Shown here one piece after another: positions 32,412-45,164 of a DNA stretch of 64,000 nt. The DNA is from Galeruca laticollis (lineage: Eukaryota; Arthropoda; Insecta; Coleoptera; Chrysomelidae), in NCBI GenBank assembly GCA_963921935.1, contig OY998181.1:141259423-141323422 (forward strand), given 5' to 3'. Under the pieces are notes generated by a model that saw only the letters and a program-made list of their open reading frames with translations, was not told the DNA's origin and searched no databases. A program made the position numbers and the translations under genes. Numbering within the stretch: position 1 is the stretch's first letter; every line of letters starts with the position of its first letter.

Positions 32412-33980
32412 AAATTATGCTATTACCGGCCCACTTAAGGAAATTTTAAATTTAGCTTATTGGATTAGTGTAAATACTTCGTACTTTATGTAAATTAATC
32501 ATTTTATAAGGCAAAGGGGGGAGTTTTCTGTGAATTTCAATTAAATAACAATTTATATTGTTAATACCAAAAAAAATATTTTTTTTTAAATTTCCTTTTT
32601 TTCTATTACCGGCCTATCAAAAAATCTCTTAAAGTAACGCCGGCCTAAGCTTAATCTAATACCGGCTTATTACAACATTTTGTGTTTTATGACGAAAAAA
32701 TAAACAAAAACAGCAGAAAGTACTTTACCACCTTGTATATTTTCAAAAACGTATTTAAAAAAATAATATTTTTCACATTTTGAACATATATATGAATTTT
32801 AATCGATAAATAAGGTAGATTATCAGTTATAACTTCCTTCCTTAATTTCAGGAACTGCAAATAGTCCCCGCTTCTTAATGGGCTGAGGCGGCTCTATTTT
32901 TGAGATCACTTCATCTAAATCATACCATATCACATCTTCATGATGGGGCCATTTCCAATGACTTCCAATTTTTTCCATTGCTTTTACGTAATACGATTTT
33001 GATTTGCTGTCTTCTATTAAACCAGGGAAATATTTTTCCTCAAATTTGAAGATAACGTAATCGCCTTTTGTAAAACTAGTAGTGTTTTTATAAGTACTTC
33101 GTGATCCATTATTTCCATTTCTTTTTCTGTATTTATTTTATCTTCATTCACTTCATTCACCATTGAAACGTTCTCAATCTGCCTTTCCGTAAGTTCCTTT
33201 AAACTATTTGATTGATCTACGGGCACACTTTTGGGTATCTTGTTTTTTTTCTCCTTTTTGTTCTCATCTTTTTCAATAGCTTTTCGTTTTCTCTTTTCTA
33301 GATTTTTTTTTGTTCTTTAGTTTCTTTTTCCAGCTCTAATCTTCTTTGGTATTCAATAAACTCGTCTGAGATTGCGACGATCGGAGTTAATTTTTTGATT
33401 ACTTTCTTTTTGCTTGCATTTGGTTTCTTTGGGAAAGAGAAAGCGTTTTTAAATAGTGTTGGTAATTTTGGAGGCGTTACGATATAATCTGATGTATTCT
33501 CTTTTTCTAGTTTTTTTGATACTGGGGTTTTTAAGCAATCATTTTCTACTTTCTGATTTTGTAAACAGTGTAGAGGTGATCTTTTTGAACTCGGTTCAGA
33601 AACCTGTGGTTTATCATCGGCTTCAAAGTTAATGTTCTCTTGATCATTTTCATTCATTGATTCCGCGTTGCCATTTTCACCGGGATTAACAGTTTCAACA
33701 TTTTCAACAGGATTTTCTGCAGAATTGAGATTTTCAACAAAATTGAGATTGGCAACATAATTAAGGTTATTTTCACCGGGATTAACAGTTTCAAATTCTT
33801 CAACAGGATTATGATTTTCTGCAGAATTGAGATTTTCATCAAAATTTAGATTGTCAACAGAATTAAGGTTATTCAGATTTTCAATAGGATTTAGATTAGT
33901 AACGGGAATTATATTTTCAATGGAATTAAGACTGTTAGCAGGATTCAATATGTAATCGGTAATCACCCATTTCACCTTAT
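32412..33980 (-). mobile_element. pogo-like element remnant with TTACCGGCC repeats
   Basis: CTATTACCGGCCCACTTAAG at 32418 looks like an element end. Related motifs repeat at about 32597 (TTACCGGCC), 32640 (CGCCGGCC) and 32665 (ATACCGGC), like the subterminal array of the pogo copy at 9659. The minus-strand coding part follows. The other end was not found. Confidence 0.45.
32823..33975 (-). pseudogene. C-terminal part of a pogo/Tigger-like transposase, low-complexity middle
   Basis: The frame from 33975 has no ATG and starts in asparagine-rich repeats based on NLN..ENLN, encoded by a degenerate minisatellite at 33650-33960. It stops at an A run (33303-33311, T on the plus strand), past which LEKRKRKAIEKDENKK continues in another frame. 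A second shift at a short A run near 33090 leads to GDYVIFKFEEKYFPGLI, then KWPHHEDVIWYDLDE and a stop at 32823. This tail, with its FPG and WKWP motifs, is common at the C-terminus of insect pogo-like transposases. The nuclease itself is missing. Confidence 0.5.
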
Positions 33981-34366
33981 ATTAGAACAAAACGGTTACA
34001 ACATAGGTAACAATAACAAAAAAAGAGGTTACAAAATGAATACACGCCTGGCTTCACGATACTGTAATATGTAACAAAAGATAGATTCGTGTTCTGTGAC
34101 AATGGCGCTCCCTGTCGGCGAGGCGTGTTCTACTAATAATGGAATGTGCTTATAAGAGAGCGCAGACCATGCCCTGACAGCCCTAGCTCTAGCGGCCGCC
34201 ATTTTTTCCAGCGAATTTATTTTCCGCTAAGTTGATCAGCGGTTCGTTATTTCAACTCTGTGGGTTATCTGTGATGTCAACAACAACAATTCCAACCTCT
34301 AAGTTAAAATTTTCATTACTTAGTTTTTATTAGTATTTAATAAGGTTTAATCATGACTGAGAATAA
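33981..34366 (+). promoter_or_regulatory. Promoter-like leader of the Myb/SANT gene
   Basis: TTATAAGAGAG near 34150 resembles a TATA box, followed by a locally GC-richer stretch (GCGGCCGCCATTTTT at 34192). This contrasts with the AT-rich surroundings. The assignment is inference. Confidence 0.35.
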
Positions 34367-35255
34367 TGAAACGTATACCTACTACTGTGGAATTTAATGT
34401 TGATGGCAAAATATTGCGTGGAAATATACCAACGAATATGGTAGAATTGTTGTATGAAGGTAAGCTATAATAATTAGTTAAAAAACATAACATATCTAAT
34501 TAATAATAATAATAATCTTAGATGAATCATTAAGGAGTAATGTAATAGCGCAACTACTGGAAAACAACAGAGAAAATATAATTGACCTGGAGACTTCACT
34601 TGAAAATCCAAAAATGCCAGAAACTGTTCGAGACGACCAGAATTTTAAATGGACCACTCAAGCAACCAAATTATTAATTGATATTTACCATAGGGAATTC
34701 GAAAATTTTAGGAATCCTAAAATCAAAAAAAGTATATTATGGAGCAAGGTGGCAAATGAGATGTCTGAACACAAATATTATGTTTCCAAAGAAGCCTGTA
34801 ATAAAAAGTTACGAAACTTAGAAGTAACGTATCGTTCCATAAAGGATAATGCCTCAAAAACGGGTCGAGGGAGGGACAATTGGGAATTTGTTTCCTCGTT
34901 GGATGAAATCTTTTGTACGGATGCGACTGTCAATCCCAAGAATTCAATATCCTCAATGCCTTCAACATCTAAAAATAATTCTCCAATATCTCCATTGACA
35001 ATTAACGGAGTATCTAGTAATGTTAGTCCTGTGTAGCCTAATGAGCCTTCTACTTCTCAGTCATCTCTTGTTTCTTGTGCCGAAGTACAAAGTAGAGGGG
35101 TAAAAAGAAAAAAACGAAACCTGGAAGATTTTCGGGGGAAATTTTTGTTTCGCCAAAAACAGCAGTGTCAATATTTGGCGGAAATTAAGGAGTCAATTAA
35201 AAAAAAAATGTGGAAGTTCAGGAAAGAAGAACCCTCATTCTATAAAATGTATTAG
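34367..35255 (+). pseudogene. Myb/SANT-like DNA-binding protein, two exons
   Basis: Exon 1 (34367-34459) begins MKRIPTTVEFNVDGKILRGN. An intron (GTAAGC to TTAG) joins it in frame as YEDESLRSN to exon 2 (34521 on). Exon 2 has a trihelix-type domain: WTTQATKLLIDIYHREFENF, ILWSKVANEM, then KKLRNLEVTYRSIKDNASKT and WEFVSSLDEIF. A TAG at 35035 interrupts a serine-rich linker. The same frame then continues through KRKKRNLEDFRGKF to 35255. The gene layout resembles the accessory gene at 18821, so a Harbinger origin is likely, but no transposase or terminal repeat is nearby. A single stop is the only damage seen. Confidence 0.6.
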
Positions 35256-35590
35256 AGGAATTACAAAAGAAAAGTTAGAATGATATTTACATTTTTTTAA
35301 TTTTCTTTAGAAAGAAAGCTTTGTCTTTTTGTTTTTTTTTTTATTTTTACAAATGCAAATTTTATTTTATAAAAACTCCTAATAACACAGGATACAGGAT
35401 ATCTAGTGGATATCCAGCCTGTGTCCAAAACAGGTCCGAATGTCCATGGATATCAAAAGTAGGGAAGGGTGGGGCACAATGGAACACAAAAGTTGGTTTT
35501 GCCCATAGCTCCCCACATGAGTTTTTTTTCAGCATTTTAATGATTTCCTTTGACCTAAGGATCTAAGCTATGAAAGAAATGCATGAACCC
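35256..35590. other. Spacer before the second Gypsy element
   Basis: A small palindromic patch (GGATATCTAGTGGATATCC) lies at 35397. No gene is recognised. Confidence 0.3.
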
Positions 35591-35599
35591 TAATTATAG

Positions 35600-38597
35600 A
35601 AATCATATGTGACCGTGAGCGACCGACTTATACACTTGACGACGACGACCAATATTCACCTGGTGCGATCTACGATATTTTTAAAGACTCTCTACCAGCT
35701 ACTTGGTCACCACCGAAGAAGCGGGATCCCAGAAAACGACGCAGACTGGAATTAAACCAAATAGATATTTGTCTGAGACCCGACGAAACTCCTGGGCTTA
35801 GCAATCAACAACGAGACACCTTCAATAAAGCCCTCCAGGCATACTCCGATGTCTTCGCCGAGGATGGACCACCTACTCCGTATGCTGAACATCGCATATC
35901 CACAGGTGAACACGCGCCCGTAGCTAACGCCCCATATCGGATGAGTCCTGCCCGTCAAAACATATTAAGGCAAAAGCTCGATGACATGCTAGAGAAAGGC
36001 GTAATTGAGGAAAGTGATACGCCATGGCTTTCCCCCGTGGTCCTCGTACCCAAAAAGGACAACGACCTACGAGTATGTGTCGACTACCGTAAGCTTAATG
36101 CCATCACAGTACCCGATAAATATCCACTACCACGGATCGACGATTTGCTTCACGCCGCTAAGGGTTGCCCGTTCATGTCGTGCCTCGACCTCCAGTCGGG
36201 CTATTGGCAAATACAAATTCACGATAGTGACAAAGATAAAACAGAATTTATAACGCCTTTTGGAATCTATAGATTCAATAGGATGGCCTTTGGATTACGA
36301 AACGCCCCCAGTAGTTTTCAGCGCCTAATGGACAGATTCAAATCTACCCTAAAAGAAGTCACCGTCTAAGTTTATCTCGATGACCTCATCATCAGGTCAC
36401 CGACATTCGACCAACATCTCCGTAATTTGGGAAGAACCTTTGAACATTTACGGACGTACCGACTGAGAGTAAAGAGAAAAAAATGCAATTTTGGCTGTTC
36501 CACAGTAAGGTATCTTGGACATATGATAACTGAGAATGGCAATACGACCGACCCGGAAAAAACGTCGGCTATATCCAATATGCCATCTCCAAAAAATATC
36601 AAACAGCTTTTGTCTTTCATTCAACTTCGCATAGATTGCCAGACCACTAACGAATCTAACCAAGAAGAAAGCAGTGTGGAAGTGGGGATCAGAAGAAGAG
36701 CAGGCCTTCGGAAATTTGAAAGAGAAACTGGTATCCTCGCCCATACCAAAACAAGCAGACATCTCCAAACCATTTATTATCAATACGGACGCCAGTGCAT
36801 ACGCAATAGGAGTGGTTTTGGTCCAGGGGGAGAGAGAAAACGAGCACCCGATAGAATACAGTAGTCGCTTACTGACATCAGCGGAACGGAATTATAGCAC
36901 TACGGAGCGAGAAGCGTTTGCGCTAGTGTTCGCAGTAGATACATTTCGGGGATACATTGAAGGTTCAGAGGCAATACTGATGACCGACCACCAACCCCTC
37001 AAGTGGTTAATGAGCCTGAAAACGCCAACAGGACGCCTAGCACGATGGGCCCTGAGATTACAGCCATACGAGCTCCAAATCCAATATTCACCCGGGAAAA
37101 CAAATGTAGTAGCAGATTTCCTATCTCGACCCCTATGCCAGAAACCTAACGATGAGTGTCAGATTTGCAATGTACAATTTGACATCCCTAAGCGAAGTGA
37201 AAAAGAGATGCGTCATAAACAAACAGAGGATCCTGAATTGGCTCCGATCATTGCGGCCCTCGAGAACGCCGCAGACGACGAGAGAAACGCTAAATGGATC
37301 AAACGAGGATATTTCATGCATATGGGAGTACTTTATCGGTATACCCAGGAACAGGAGGATGAAAACGCTAGATTAGTTGTGCCAAAAGAGGAGCGTCCCA
37401 AAATTTTGCGAGCCTACCACGACGACCCTACCGCCGGACATTACGGCGTAGATATAACGTTAAATCGAGTCGCTAGGCGTTACTTTTGGACAGGAATGCG
37501 TCAGGACATCGTCAAGCATGTATCTACCTGCTTAGAATGCCAGAGATATAAAGTCGATAACAGGAAGCCTGCGGGATTATTACAAACAGTAGTCTCGAAC
37601 CAAAGGTTTGAAGTTATCGCAGTCGATCTATTCGGACCACTACCGTTGAGTGAAGACGGCAAAAGGTGGATTTATATAATTGAAGATACCACTAGCCGCT
37701 GGGTTGAACTATTTTCGCTAGCAGACGCTACGGCAGTTAATTGCGCACGAGTATTAATCGATGAAATATTTCCCCGTTATGGGGTACCACGCGGTTAATA
37801 AGCGACAACGGTACACAATTCGTGTCCGCCATAATGCAAAAACTCACGTTTTGTCTAGGCATTATAAATGCCCTAATTCCTGTGTATCACGCTGAATCAA
37901 ATATAGTGGAACGTAAGAATCGTGACTTAAAAACACAATTAGGTATATTAGGCAAAGAACACCTCTCATGGTCCCGGCATTTAACTTCTATAAGATTCGC
38001 CATCACACAGCCCGATGTGAAAGTTCTGGACAAACGGCGGCATATCTGACCTTTGGGAGAGAGTTGCGAACTATACAAGACGTCACAGACGATCTTAGCA
38101 CTATTGTACGTAACGAAAATTTTGTCGCGGAAATCACACCAATACTACAAAATTTTTCTGTGTCTCTCCGCCTGGCCAAGGAGCTTACCGAAGAACGACA
38201 AGAGAAAAACCAAGCATATGTAAATAAACATAGGCGTCATGGGCCGGATTACGCACCTGGCGACAAAGTGTTAGTCAAATCACATTTCCTCAGTAACACC
38301 GCTAAAGGGTACTCAACGAAATTGGCTCCACGACGCGACGGATCCTACGTCATACTCCGAAAACACGGACCTAATAGCTACGAAGTTGCCGAGCCGAATG
38401 AAGACTCCATTCCAATAGGGATTTATCATACTAGCGACCTAACTCCCTATCAGTCCTCTGAAAACTCAGAAGACGAACCTAAGCCCGTGCGGGAGATTAG
38501 AAGGAGAGGACGGCCCCGCAAATCAGATATAACTTCTCCCGCCACTATTTCTGACGCCTCGTCGAGACGACCTCGACGCCAGAGGGGGAGGCTGTAA
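35600..38597 (+). pseudogene. Second Gypsy pol, 5'-truncated and broken
   Basis: The frame begins inside pol (WSPPKKRDPRKRRRLE) without LTR, gag or protease. Reverse transcriptase motifs are VLVPKKDNDLRVCVDYRKLN and FGLRNAPSSFQRLMDRF. A TAA falls just before the catalytic VYLDDL (36367). A frame change near 36650 leads to RNase H (NTDASAYAIG, TDHQPLKWLM) and integrase (HYGVD, CLECQRYK, VDLFGPLP). A stop after RYGVPRG precedes SDNGTQF and NIVERKNRD, and another change near 38010 precedes the C-terminal chromatin-binding region. It ends RRQRGRL at 38597, overlapping a purine run and TGTAACGGTCG at 38593, the start of the 3' LTR. Confidence 0.85.
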
Positions 38598-38850
38598 CGG
38601 TCGAACATTACAATACGCCTGTACCCCCGTCTAGTCAGCGACCAGCACTACATAGAGGATACTTAGGAGCCCAGCGCGTAGTTGGCGTACGAAGCATACT
38701 CTGAACGGAGACCTGACTGGATTCTATACCATCCGGCCACAGTAGATGAACATCAAGCAAACACATTTCAACCTACGTGGACTCAGCGCCACGGCTAAGT
38801 GATTAAACGCTTCATAATAATATTGTTACCATTTTCTTTTCTTTTAGGAT
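38593..38850 (+). repeat. Probable 3' LTR of the second Gypsy element
   Basis: TGTAACGGTCGAACATTAC follows the purine run AGAGGGGGAGGC. No second copy exists in the window, so the right boundary near 38850 is a guess. Confidence 0.45.
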
Positions 38851-38924
38851 TTCTAATATTATTTTTCTTTCAAATTGTAAATTTATAGTGTTGAATCATT
38901 ATTTTAATAAATGTATTTTAAACA

Positions 38925-39711
38925 CATTTACAGTTTTAGATTACATGCATTTGGCTTGTTTGGGTATACAAAAAAAATTAATTTCATTATGGTGTACTGG
39001 CAAACCAAAATTTAAGTTATCATATGAACAGATGAAATCTATATCTGATAATTTATTTAAACAGGTGAATTCACCCGTAAGCCTAGATCTATGAGTGAAT
39101 TCAAAAGATGGAAGGCAACTGAGTTTAGATTGTTGTTATTTTATACAGGGTCAGTAGTTCTTAAAAATAACTTGATAAAAAATAAATACCAACATTTCTT
39201 GTGTTTTCATGTTGCAATGGCCATTTTAGATAGGGAAAGCAGCAGTCTTGATGATATTAACTATGCTGAGGCTTTGTTGAAATATTTTATCAAATTATAT
39301 GGAGAGGAATATGTTTCACATAATGTGCATAATTTGCTGCATATTTCTGAAGATGTAAAACAGTATGGGCGTTTAGACAATTTCAGTACATTTCCTTTTG
39401 AAAACTATATGCAAAAATTGAAGAAAATGGTTCGCAAAGGTGATAAACCACTTCAAAAAGTAGTATGTAGGATTAATGAGTTCAATGACATTCAACAAGG
39501 AATAAATGAAATTAAACAGAGTTTCCCTTTTTCCTGCAATGGCCATTTTGATGGACCTGTAATAAATTTGTCATTCCAACAGCAATATGGTAAAATTGAA
39601 TTCAAAGATTTTTTTCTTAGTAAATCTGAACCAAACTACTGTTGCGCTCTTTGTAATGAAGATATTATTCTGGTAAAAATATTTTACTTTCAAACAATGA
39701 ACTATTGTTGA
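38925..39711 (+). pseudogene. CACTA/EnSpm-like transposase C-terminal part
   Basis: After an acceptor at about 38932 the frame gives LDYMHLACLGIQKKLISLW. A frame change near 39065 leads to EFTRKPRSMSEFKRWKATEF, then LLLFYTGSVVLKNN and VHNLLHISEDVKQYGRLDNF with STFPFENYMQKLKKMVRKG. This string of motifs is typical of large insect transposase-domain proteins that I place with CACTA/EnSpm. Upstream exons are missing; the broken Gypsy copy lies where they should be. It is followed in the same direction by the DUF4806 gene. Confidence 0.5.
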
Positions 39712-39929
39712 TAGGCCAGAAGTTTTTAGTACTATTGGAAAAAAATTTCACAATTCCCTGTGATTCATCAAGTTTGGGAATATACCTTGTAAGTGATTTG
39801 GGTCCTCTCCAACCATATTCTTCAAAAGATATTTCATGAAAGTGTGTAAAATTAGATTATGAAGACAAAAATGTTGTGTTTTATTTATATATTCTAATTA
39901 GTTCAATTTGTTACATGTTGTATGTTGTG

Positions 39930-40180
39930 TTGCTGCTTTGAGACTGTTGAGTTTCCAGAATATTTATGTGAAAATGGATAGGAAATCTTGGACTGTGGTA
40001 AGTTCTTGGATGAAAATACTGTGGAGGCCATACCTACAAGCTGGATCATCGGGAATGAGTGTTACTGGCCTTCTTATGCTCTTGATAAAGTACAACCATA
40101 AAGAACTATGAACAACTCATTACATGTTGGCAAAGACACAAAATTTCAATATTTCGAAATGCTACTTTCGGTAAGTTCTA

Positions 40181-40254
<74 letters not shown>

Positions 40255-42389
40255 TCAATAATTGAGACTCAATTGATAAAGCAATTAATAGTTATTTCTT
40301 AAACTAGACAGTAAAGTAGAAAAATAATTAAAATTGATTTTTAAAAGAATTTAAAGTAGATAGGAATGTCTGGTATTAAATATAGCCAATGCATTAAATA
40401 TACTTTGCTGCTTACTTGAACGCAATGTTTTCCTCCACTGCTATTGTTCATTATTTTATGTGATATTATATTTCGAATAGTTTGCATGACATTTTATATA
40501 AAATGTCATCATTTAACTGAAATAGTTGTACTTAAATAAATGTTCAGTGCCTGGACAGTGAAAAATTTACTTTCATTGTCAAACAGTGAAATTGCTGCTT
40601 TATATATATAAATTAAAATTCAGATAAAATCATATTATAAAATCATTTGTTTAATATAATAAAAAGAGTAACAATAAAATATAGAGAATTTACCTTAATA
40701 ATTTTCTAAAAGTATGAAAACGTACAAGTATGGAAGAAAACATTGTATCTGCCTAAAATCGATATTTGTTTGTCACTAGGGAATCAGCTGTTTATCTGAA
40801 AAAAAACAAGCGTTAGTAATCAAGTTTAATACAACTATAAGTTGAATAGTAATAATAATGATATTTGTTATAAAGAATTAGATAAATTAAAAATATAAAT
40901 CCAAGATTACATAACTCTAATGATATGTCAAAATTTTGTATCAATTTTATATATTAACTAAAAAAGGAAAGGAATCATAAGATGGTGATAGATATATGTC
41001 AATATCAGAACTATAAAATTTGGATAGTTTCAAATAAAGAAACCAGAACATATATTAGATAAAAGGATTTATGTTATAAACTTATATATTATTTCAAATT
41101 TATCACAGGTAAAGAAAGACAAGAATTTATAGTGTAATTTCAAAGTATTAACCGTGAATTTTACCAATTGTCAAAGACTTATTTTATTTAACTCTGTATA
41201 TATTAAAGAAAAAACAGACTTCTTTAAGCTAAATTCATAATTATATGTTTTTCAAAAACTTTCAAAGTGCAATAAAAGTAAATTGTAAAGGAAACAAAAC
41301 TTTGTTTGGAGCAGTGAGCTGGGAAACAAATAGTTTATTGATTCAAAAATTGACGATCGAGAGAGAAGCGTGGGTAGAGAGAGTTTGGCGTCGTAGGGGA
41401 TAGGAAGATAATGTGGTTTTTGGAACAAATTTTAAGTAAAATTGAAATAAATACATATGAAAGTTGAAAATTCGTAATATAAATCAAACACCAAACACTT
41501 ACGTTTGTTGATATCCAGTTGTTCCCGAGAATATCCAAGATTTCTCCAGAAATTTTGCAGCGTGGTTTCCAGTCGGCGCTTTCCTGTTACCAGATGTGGT
41601 AAAATCCAGACTACAGACTCCCGGTCAGTGTGTTTTAAATATTATTGGCCAATAATAACAAACTAATTATAAATTCAGTGATTATTTCCATTTGTAAAGT
41701 ATTTTTTGCGTATATCTGATCGATCAAACTAAAAGAAAAAGACATTTATGTAATTATTCATTAGATATAAATTTGAGATTAGTAAAAAATCTTCATGAAC
41801 ATTCTTAATTGTGTCAAGAAATAATGGTGGTACTTACTTGATTAATAATCGTATGATAAATTTGCATTTCTATGTATAGATATAATATTTCCAAAGGTAT
41901 GTGTAGTGTCTAGTTAATTCTTCTGATGATATAGGAGTATGTATATATACACATGAATCCTTTTATGATATTTTCCATCACTATTGTTATTATAGAGAAA
42001 TCGATTCAGTTGTATTTAATATACATACAAATTGGCAGGCGTCTACACAAACGTTCGGTTTTTGTTCGTATGATTACGTTTAGTTGAGCATGCGCATAGA
42101 ATATTTGATTGTATAAATAATGACTGTGGTTTTATAATGCCGTAGGCGTATTAATTATCTATTTTGAAATAAATTTTTCTGAAAAAATTAATTTTTTCAC
42201 AATCAATGTGTTTTATTTTATTTAATTTAAGAATATAACTCAATCTAAGCTTGAACCCAAAGAGTGCTGCCAAATTAAAAATTAACTGAGCTAGCTAAAT
42301 AAATAAGTAAACAAACAATATAATTTAAATAAATAAAAAAATAAATTATCTAATATACAAATATAAACACTATAATAATAAATAAAATA

Positions 42390-42447
<58 letters not shown>

Positions 42448-44442
42448 TCTAAATACTGTTATTCAGAAAAATAATTCATTATTGTGTATTCCCTCTTATA
42501 AAATATTTGATTTCTACAAAATCATAGCTAATGTATGAGGAATGTGCCAGAATGTGCATGGATCTAGTATAACCACTTTTATCTGTATAGCGCTGACTTT
42601 TTTTTTAAATTTCAGAGACGTATCATGAAGCACTGACAAAATCGACAATTGCTGAATATCACAGTGATTTAACAAATGTCGATGAGTCTCGGGAGAATAG
42701 AAAAATAAGGAAAAAAAAACTGTTGTCACGAGCTCTTCAGAAGATGATCACTCTGAGGATAACTTGAACTTATCCCAGCTTCCAAGGAGAAATAAACCAG
42801 TCACTGTTGTAAAAGGTTGTTTGTATGAATAAATTCTGCAAGATATGAAAATGGAAGTAAATTAGTAACATTTGACTACAGCAATTTTTTATTTCAAACT
42901 TCAGTCCACCAAAGGAAGCAAAATGTCCAACAATCTCAGTCGTTAATTTCACTAGAAAATGCAGATATTATAATTGAAGAAGTATTCACCGGGGAGCCTA
43001 CTAGGAATAATTTCTTGGAACTGAGATCAGAACGGGATTTTACAGAGTGGAAGTGCTGTTCAGTACATCAGATTGGTTTGTGTTTTCAGTACATATATAA
43101 ACATGTTTTTCTTATCCGGTCATTATTTGTTTTTTATTAACATGCCCTATTTTTGTAGACATCCACAAAATCATTGAGAACTTGGCAACTATAATGGAGA
43201 ATTTGAAATCATTGACAAAGAAAAGTAATTTGTTAGTCAGCATGGTTTCGGACAATTCAGAACAATTGAAAAAAATTTCTAATGAGGTAGAAAATCTCAA
43301 ACTGAGAACCTCAGTAAATACAGAAATACCTGGATATGAGTCATTTTTAATTAAGTTTGAATTTCCTTTATCAACAAAAGAGCAGTTTATTGACTTCAAT
43401 GAATTTTTGAAGAATGAAAATGATTTTAAAGCTTCTGTAAGTAAATTTTTAATAAATTTGAAATTGCTTATGGCTGACATTAAACAAAGTGCTAGTATGA
43501 TGATAAACTATACATAATATATCTATGTTTTAGGTTCACGAACTCTCGAAGATCGGAGGAAATAATCAGTATGATTATGTACGGAGGGTATTGAGCCTAC
43601 TGATGAAGGATTGTCTGGCGATGTAGTATACTTGGTTGGGAACTAAGGAAAAGAGTTCATTTTCCACAACAAAAATTGCAGAAGTTTTACTAAGTAAGTC
43701 ATTTGAATATTTTGAAATTATGGCTCTGGAATATTTTATGTTTACTGTGGAGTGTAGTAGGAGAGATGAGTTGCGAAGGAATTTTCATGCAAATTCTTAT
43801 AAAACTCTATGTAATTTCATGAAATGCTTTGAACACTTTTTGCACCACCCTTAATCCAATGAAAGTCGTCAGTGCGAGATCGAATGACCAAAAACAGCAG
43901 ATCATATCCAAACTACCGCGATAACAGACTCCATTGTTAATTGTCATATGAAAATTTTTCAATGTTGACATGAATAACTATTTACAGTAAAAATTCTAAA
44001 AGTCACCATTTGGAGATACTGGAAAGATGATTGAAAAAATAACAGAGACAATATTACAAAAAATACATTTTTCAGTTAAAAAAAATTCAGAATAAAACTT
44101 GAATATCGACAAATTATCATCAATTTTATAATAGTTCTCTCAAGCATGTTGTTTAAAGACTATTGGCAATAAGAATATACTTTTATGAAATATTATAAAA
44201 TTATTTCAATTATTCAATATCCCTGGTTTATTACTAATGATAATAATAATAACATACTATTTCTCAGAATTCTGTTGAACTATTGAAAAGCATGTTGTAT
44301 TATGGTCATTCTCTACACACTGTTCTTTTCTTTTCAGGAGGTCTACAAAATACAGAACTGTTCGTTGATATGAAACACTCCTAGACAGCTGTTAAAAAAT
44401 ATCTGAGGCGAGCACGCGAGAGAATTGCCCATGTAAACAAAT
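39930..44442 (+). CDS. DUF4806-type accessory gene, multi-exon
   Basis: Exon 1 (about 39935-40171) gives VVEFPEYLCENG, a stop, then ILDCGKFLDENTVEAIPTSW and CYWPSYALDKV. A donor at CGG|TAAG leads across a 2.4-kb intron with TA repeats to exon 2 (42616 on: ETYHEALTKSTIAEYHSDLT). A 9-A run at 42711 shifts the frame into TVVTSSSEDDHSED. Later exons (43158-43440 and 43540-43695) give FPLSTKEQFIDFNEFLKNEN and then GGNNQYDYVRRVLSLLM and WLGTKEKSSF, the DUF4806 region. The last exon (44337-44442) ends VKKYLRRARERIAHVNK before AATAAA. Insect DUF4806 proteins are of unclear function. Position after a transposase suggests an element-encoded partner. Confidence 0.55.
40183..40250. repeat. (TA)n microsatellite
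   Basis: About 68 bp of pure TA dinucleotide lie just inside the first intron of the DUF4806 gene. Confidence 0.95.
40260..42390. other. Long AT-rich intron sequence
   Basis: This is read as intron of the DUF4806 gene. No coding frame, RNA gene or element end is recognised. Confidence 0.4.
42395..42445. repeat. (TA)n microsatellite, second copy
   Basis: About 50 bp of TA dinucleotide near the end of the same intron. Confidence 0.95.
43860..44336. other. AT-rich intron sequence
   Basis: It lies between the DUF4806 domain exons and the probable last exon. Nothing else is recognised. Confidence 0.35.
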
Positions 44443-44590
44443 AATAAATTATATCAATTATTTATTTTTAATAAATCCATATATATGATCAACACCTCTT
44501 TTTATTCACAATGTTAATATATGAATAATGGGTACATTACTTGATCCTTCTGTGAAGGTTTCACAGTACTTTTTTTCATTTGATCTAGGG

Positions 44591-44660
44591 CAGGGCTCCT
44601 TAAACTATGGGACCCATTTGGGGTCGCGTATCAAAATTCTGGGGTGGCAAGAGATAAAAA
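44591..44660 (+). mobile_element. Possible hAT element end
   Basis: CAGGGCTCCTTAAACTATGG followed by GACCCATTTGGGGTCGCG has the form of a hAT terminal repeat with its inner hairpin. No opposite end or transposase was found. Confidence 0.3.
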
Positions 44661-44756
44661 AACAATTTAACAGAAAATGTTTTTTAACTTGTAAAATTAT
44701 TGTTATAAAGATAAAATAACAATTATCGTAGATAAATATATCATTAAATCTTCTAG

Positions 44757-45164
44757 TTCGGAAAGATTGTTTGTACCTGCATTTCTATTAAGAGTATTAT
44801 AATAACTTGAATAACATTTACTATGAATTATGAAATGTTATTGGAATTAATAAAAAATATAAATTTATTTTTGTCAATCTCTAAAAGCCGAAATAATCCC
44901 GAGAAATAATTATCAACAAAATTTCTAGGTATTATTGCTGAAGAAACTATATAAGCATTCGTCGGAAGAATTGTTTGTACTTGAATTTCTATTAAGACTA
45001 TTATAATAACTTGAATAACATTTACTATGAATTATGAAATGTTATTGGAATTAATAAAAAATATAAATTTATTTTTGTCAATCTCTAAAAACCGAAATGA
45101 TCCTGAGAAATGTTATCAACAAAATTTCTAGGTATTATTGCTGAAGAAACTATAGGTTTGTTCG
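44757..45164. repeat. Tandem duplication, 204-bp period
   Basis: Two adjacent units share long identical runs (for example TTGAATAACATTTACTATGA at 44811 and 45011). No coding content is seen. Confidence 0.85.

Noticed and set aside
40183..40250. TA tract as an origin or regulatory element
   Set aside because: It is a plain dinucleotide microsatellite in an intron.
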